Assembly (NCBI GenBank): GCA_913057215.1
Contig: CAJXNQ010000003.1
Coordinates: 1-64,000 of the forward strand
Reading direction: 5' to 3'
Length of the DNA: 64,000 nt
Source of the DNA: an uncultured Gammaproteobacteria bacterium
Lineage (GTDB): Bacteria; Pseudomonadota; Gammaproteobacteria; Pseudomonadales; Litorivicinaceae
The notes beneath the pieces were generated by a model, which did not search any database, was not told the DNA's origin, and saw only the letters and a program-made list of their open reading frames with translations. Below are positions 63,838 through 64,000 of the stretch, in pieces (the stretch's first letter is position 1; the number at the start of each line of letters is the position of its first letter). A program made the translations under genes and the position numbers.

Positions 63838-64000
63838 TTACGCGGCAATTGTACGCGTCGGATCGGCGACCTTATTTTGGAACATCTCTTGATCGGCGAC
63901 AGCAACACGTTCGGCAAAGCAATCCCCTGGGGCCACCTCGGCCATACCAATACTGGCAGACACTGGCAGTCCATGACCTTCAAAACTCACTTCTTGATCA
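63838..64000 (-). CDS. C-terminal end of a GGDEF diguanylate cyclase (cut by window edge)
   Basis: The frame is open to the end of the window, so the 5' part is missing. The visible ~53 residues include LPVSASIGMAEVAPGD and AVADQEMFQNK, which match the last strand and helix of GGDEF domains (usually SIGVA ... RAD-AMY-AK). Such enzymes make cyclic di-GMP. The GGDEF motif itself lies outside the window. Confidence 0.8.
   Translation of the reverse strand, partial: DQEVSFEGHGLPVSASIGMAEVAPGDCFAERVAVADQEMFQNKVADPTRTIAA

Noticed and set aside
63786-63983. 65-codon minus-strand frame near the right edge
   Set aside because: The overlapping frame ending at 63838 matches the C-terminus of a GGDEF domain and explains the region better.

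Overview
The window looks like a compact chromosomal segment of a marine-type gammaproteobacterium. It carries BamC, YcgL-RNase D, RecR-YbaB-DnaX with the small 4.5S RNA upstream, BepA, ZnuABC-Zur and an Anr/FNR-type regulator. Genes are tightly packed, with many ATGA start/stop overlaps and many convergent pairs that share stop-codon bases. Base composition is roughly half G+C by eye, and the first ~1.7 kb is visibly more AT-rich. The exact taxon cannot be read from the sequence; a Litorivicinaceae/OM252-like or related oceanic lineage is only a guess from the sulfur-oxidation, phasin and tripartite-transporter gene mix.

Left edge (1-1.7 kb): a truncated HEPN-like gene, tRNA-Cys, an 18-nt 3' tail of a tRNA-Ser, and a Phd-Doc toxin-antitoxin pair. 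This looks like the scar of an integrated element. 1.8-8 kb: an exported intradiol dioxygenase, a SorAB-type sulfite dehydrogenase pair, a YugP protease operon, a YhiN flavoprotein and an unrecognised 271-residue protein. 8.3-18.2 kb: tRNA-Thr, selU (tRNA 2-selenouridine synthase), a Pat-type protein acetyltransferase convergent with propionyl-CoA synthetase, a FAD-oxidoreductase/SelD fusion, glutathione reductase and a quinone oxidoreductase. 18.3-20.8 kb: a phasin-like protein divergent from an Anr/FNR-type regulator, then an LplT-like transporter.

20.7-29.1 kb is one long run of minus-strand housekeeping genes: dapA, bamC, a metallo-beta-lactamase-fold hydrolase, purC, a TSUP permease, ffs (4.5S RNA), dnaX, ybaB, recR, rnd and ycgL. 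29.2-41 kb holds bcp, a TusA-like protein, bepA, nadA, an Lrp-type regulator, an exported formylglycine-generating-enzyme-like protein, a second TSUP permease, a HEPN protein, a divergent pair of YeeE/YedE sulfur transporters, a thioesterase and a RutE-like reductase. Two tiny membrane ORFs (36 and 38 codons) are translationally coupled to their neighbours here.

41-49 kb is a substrate-utilisation island: a periplasmic binding protein, the TctDE two-component system and, divergently, a TctCBA tripartite tricarboxylate transporter. The transporter genes run directly into a CaiB-type CoA-transferase and a citryl-CoA-lyase-type protein. I read this as uptake, CoA activation and cleavage of citrate or a similar tricarboxylate. 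49-57 kb: an MFS transporter, an isochorismatase-like hydrolase, a 2OG-Fe(II) oxygenase, a peroxiredoxin, a di-haem cytochrome c peroxidase with a perfect FNR/Anr box, and znuA divergent from znuCB-zur with a Zur box between them.

57-61 kb holds the most unusual locus: an operon of a duplicated DUF1538 membrane protein, two PII-like proteins and a coiled-coil protein, which could be an undescribed PII-controlled transport system. The right end has a BCCT transporter, a small membrane protein, an exported Ser/Asp-rich protein and the C-terminus of a GGDEF diguanylate cyclase cut by the window edge.
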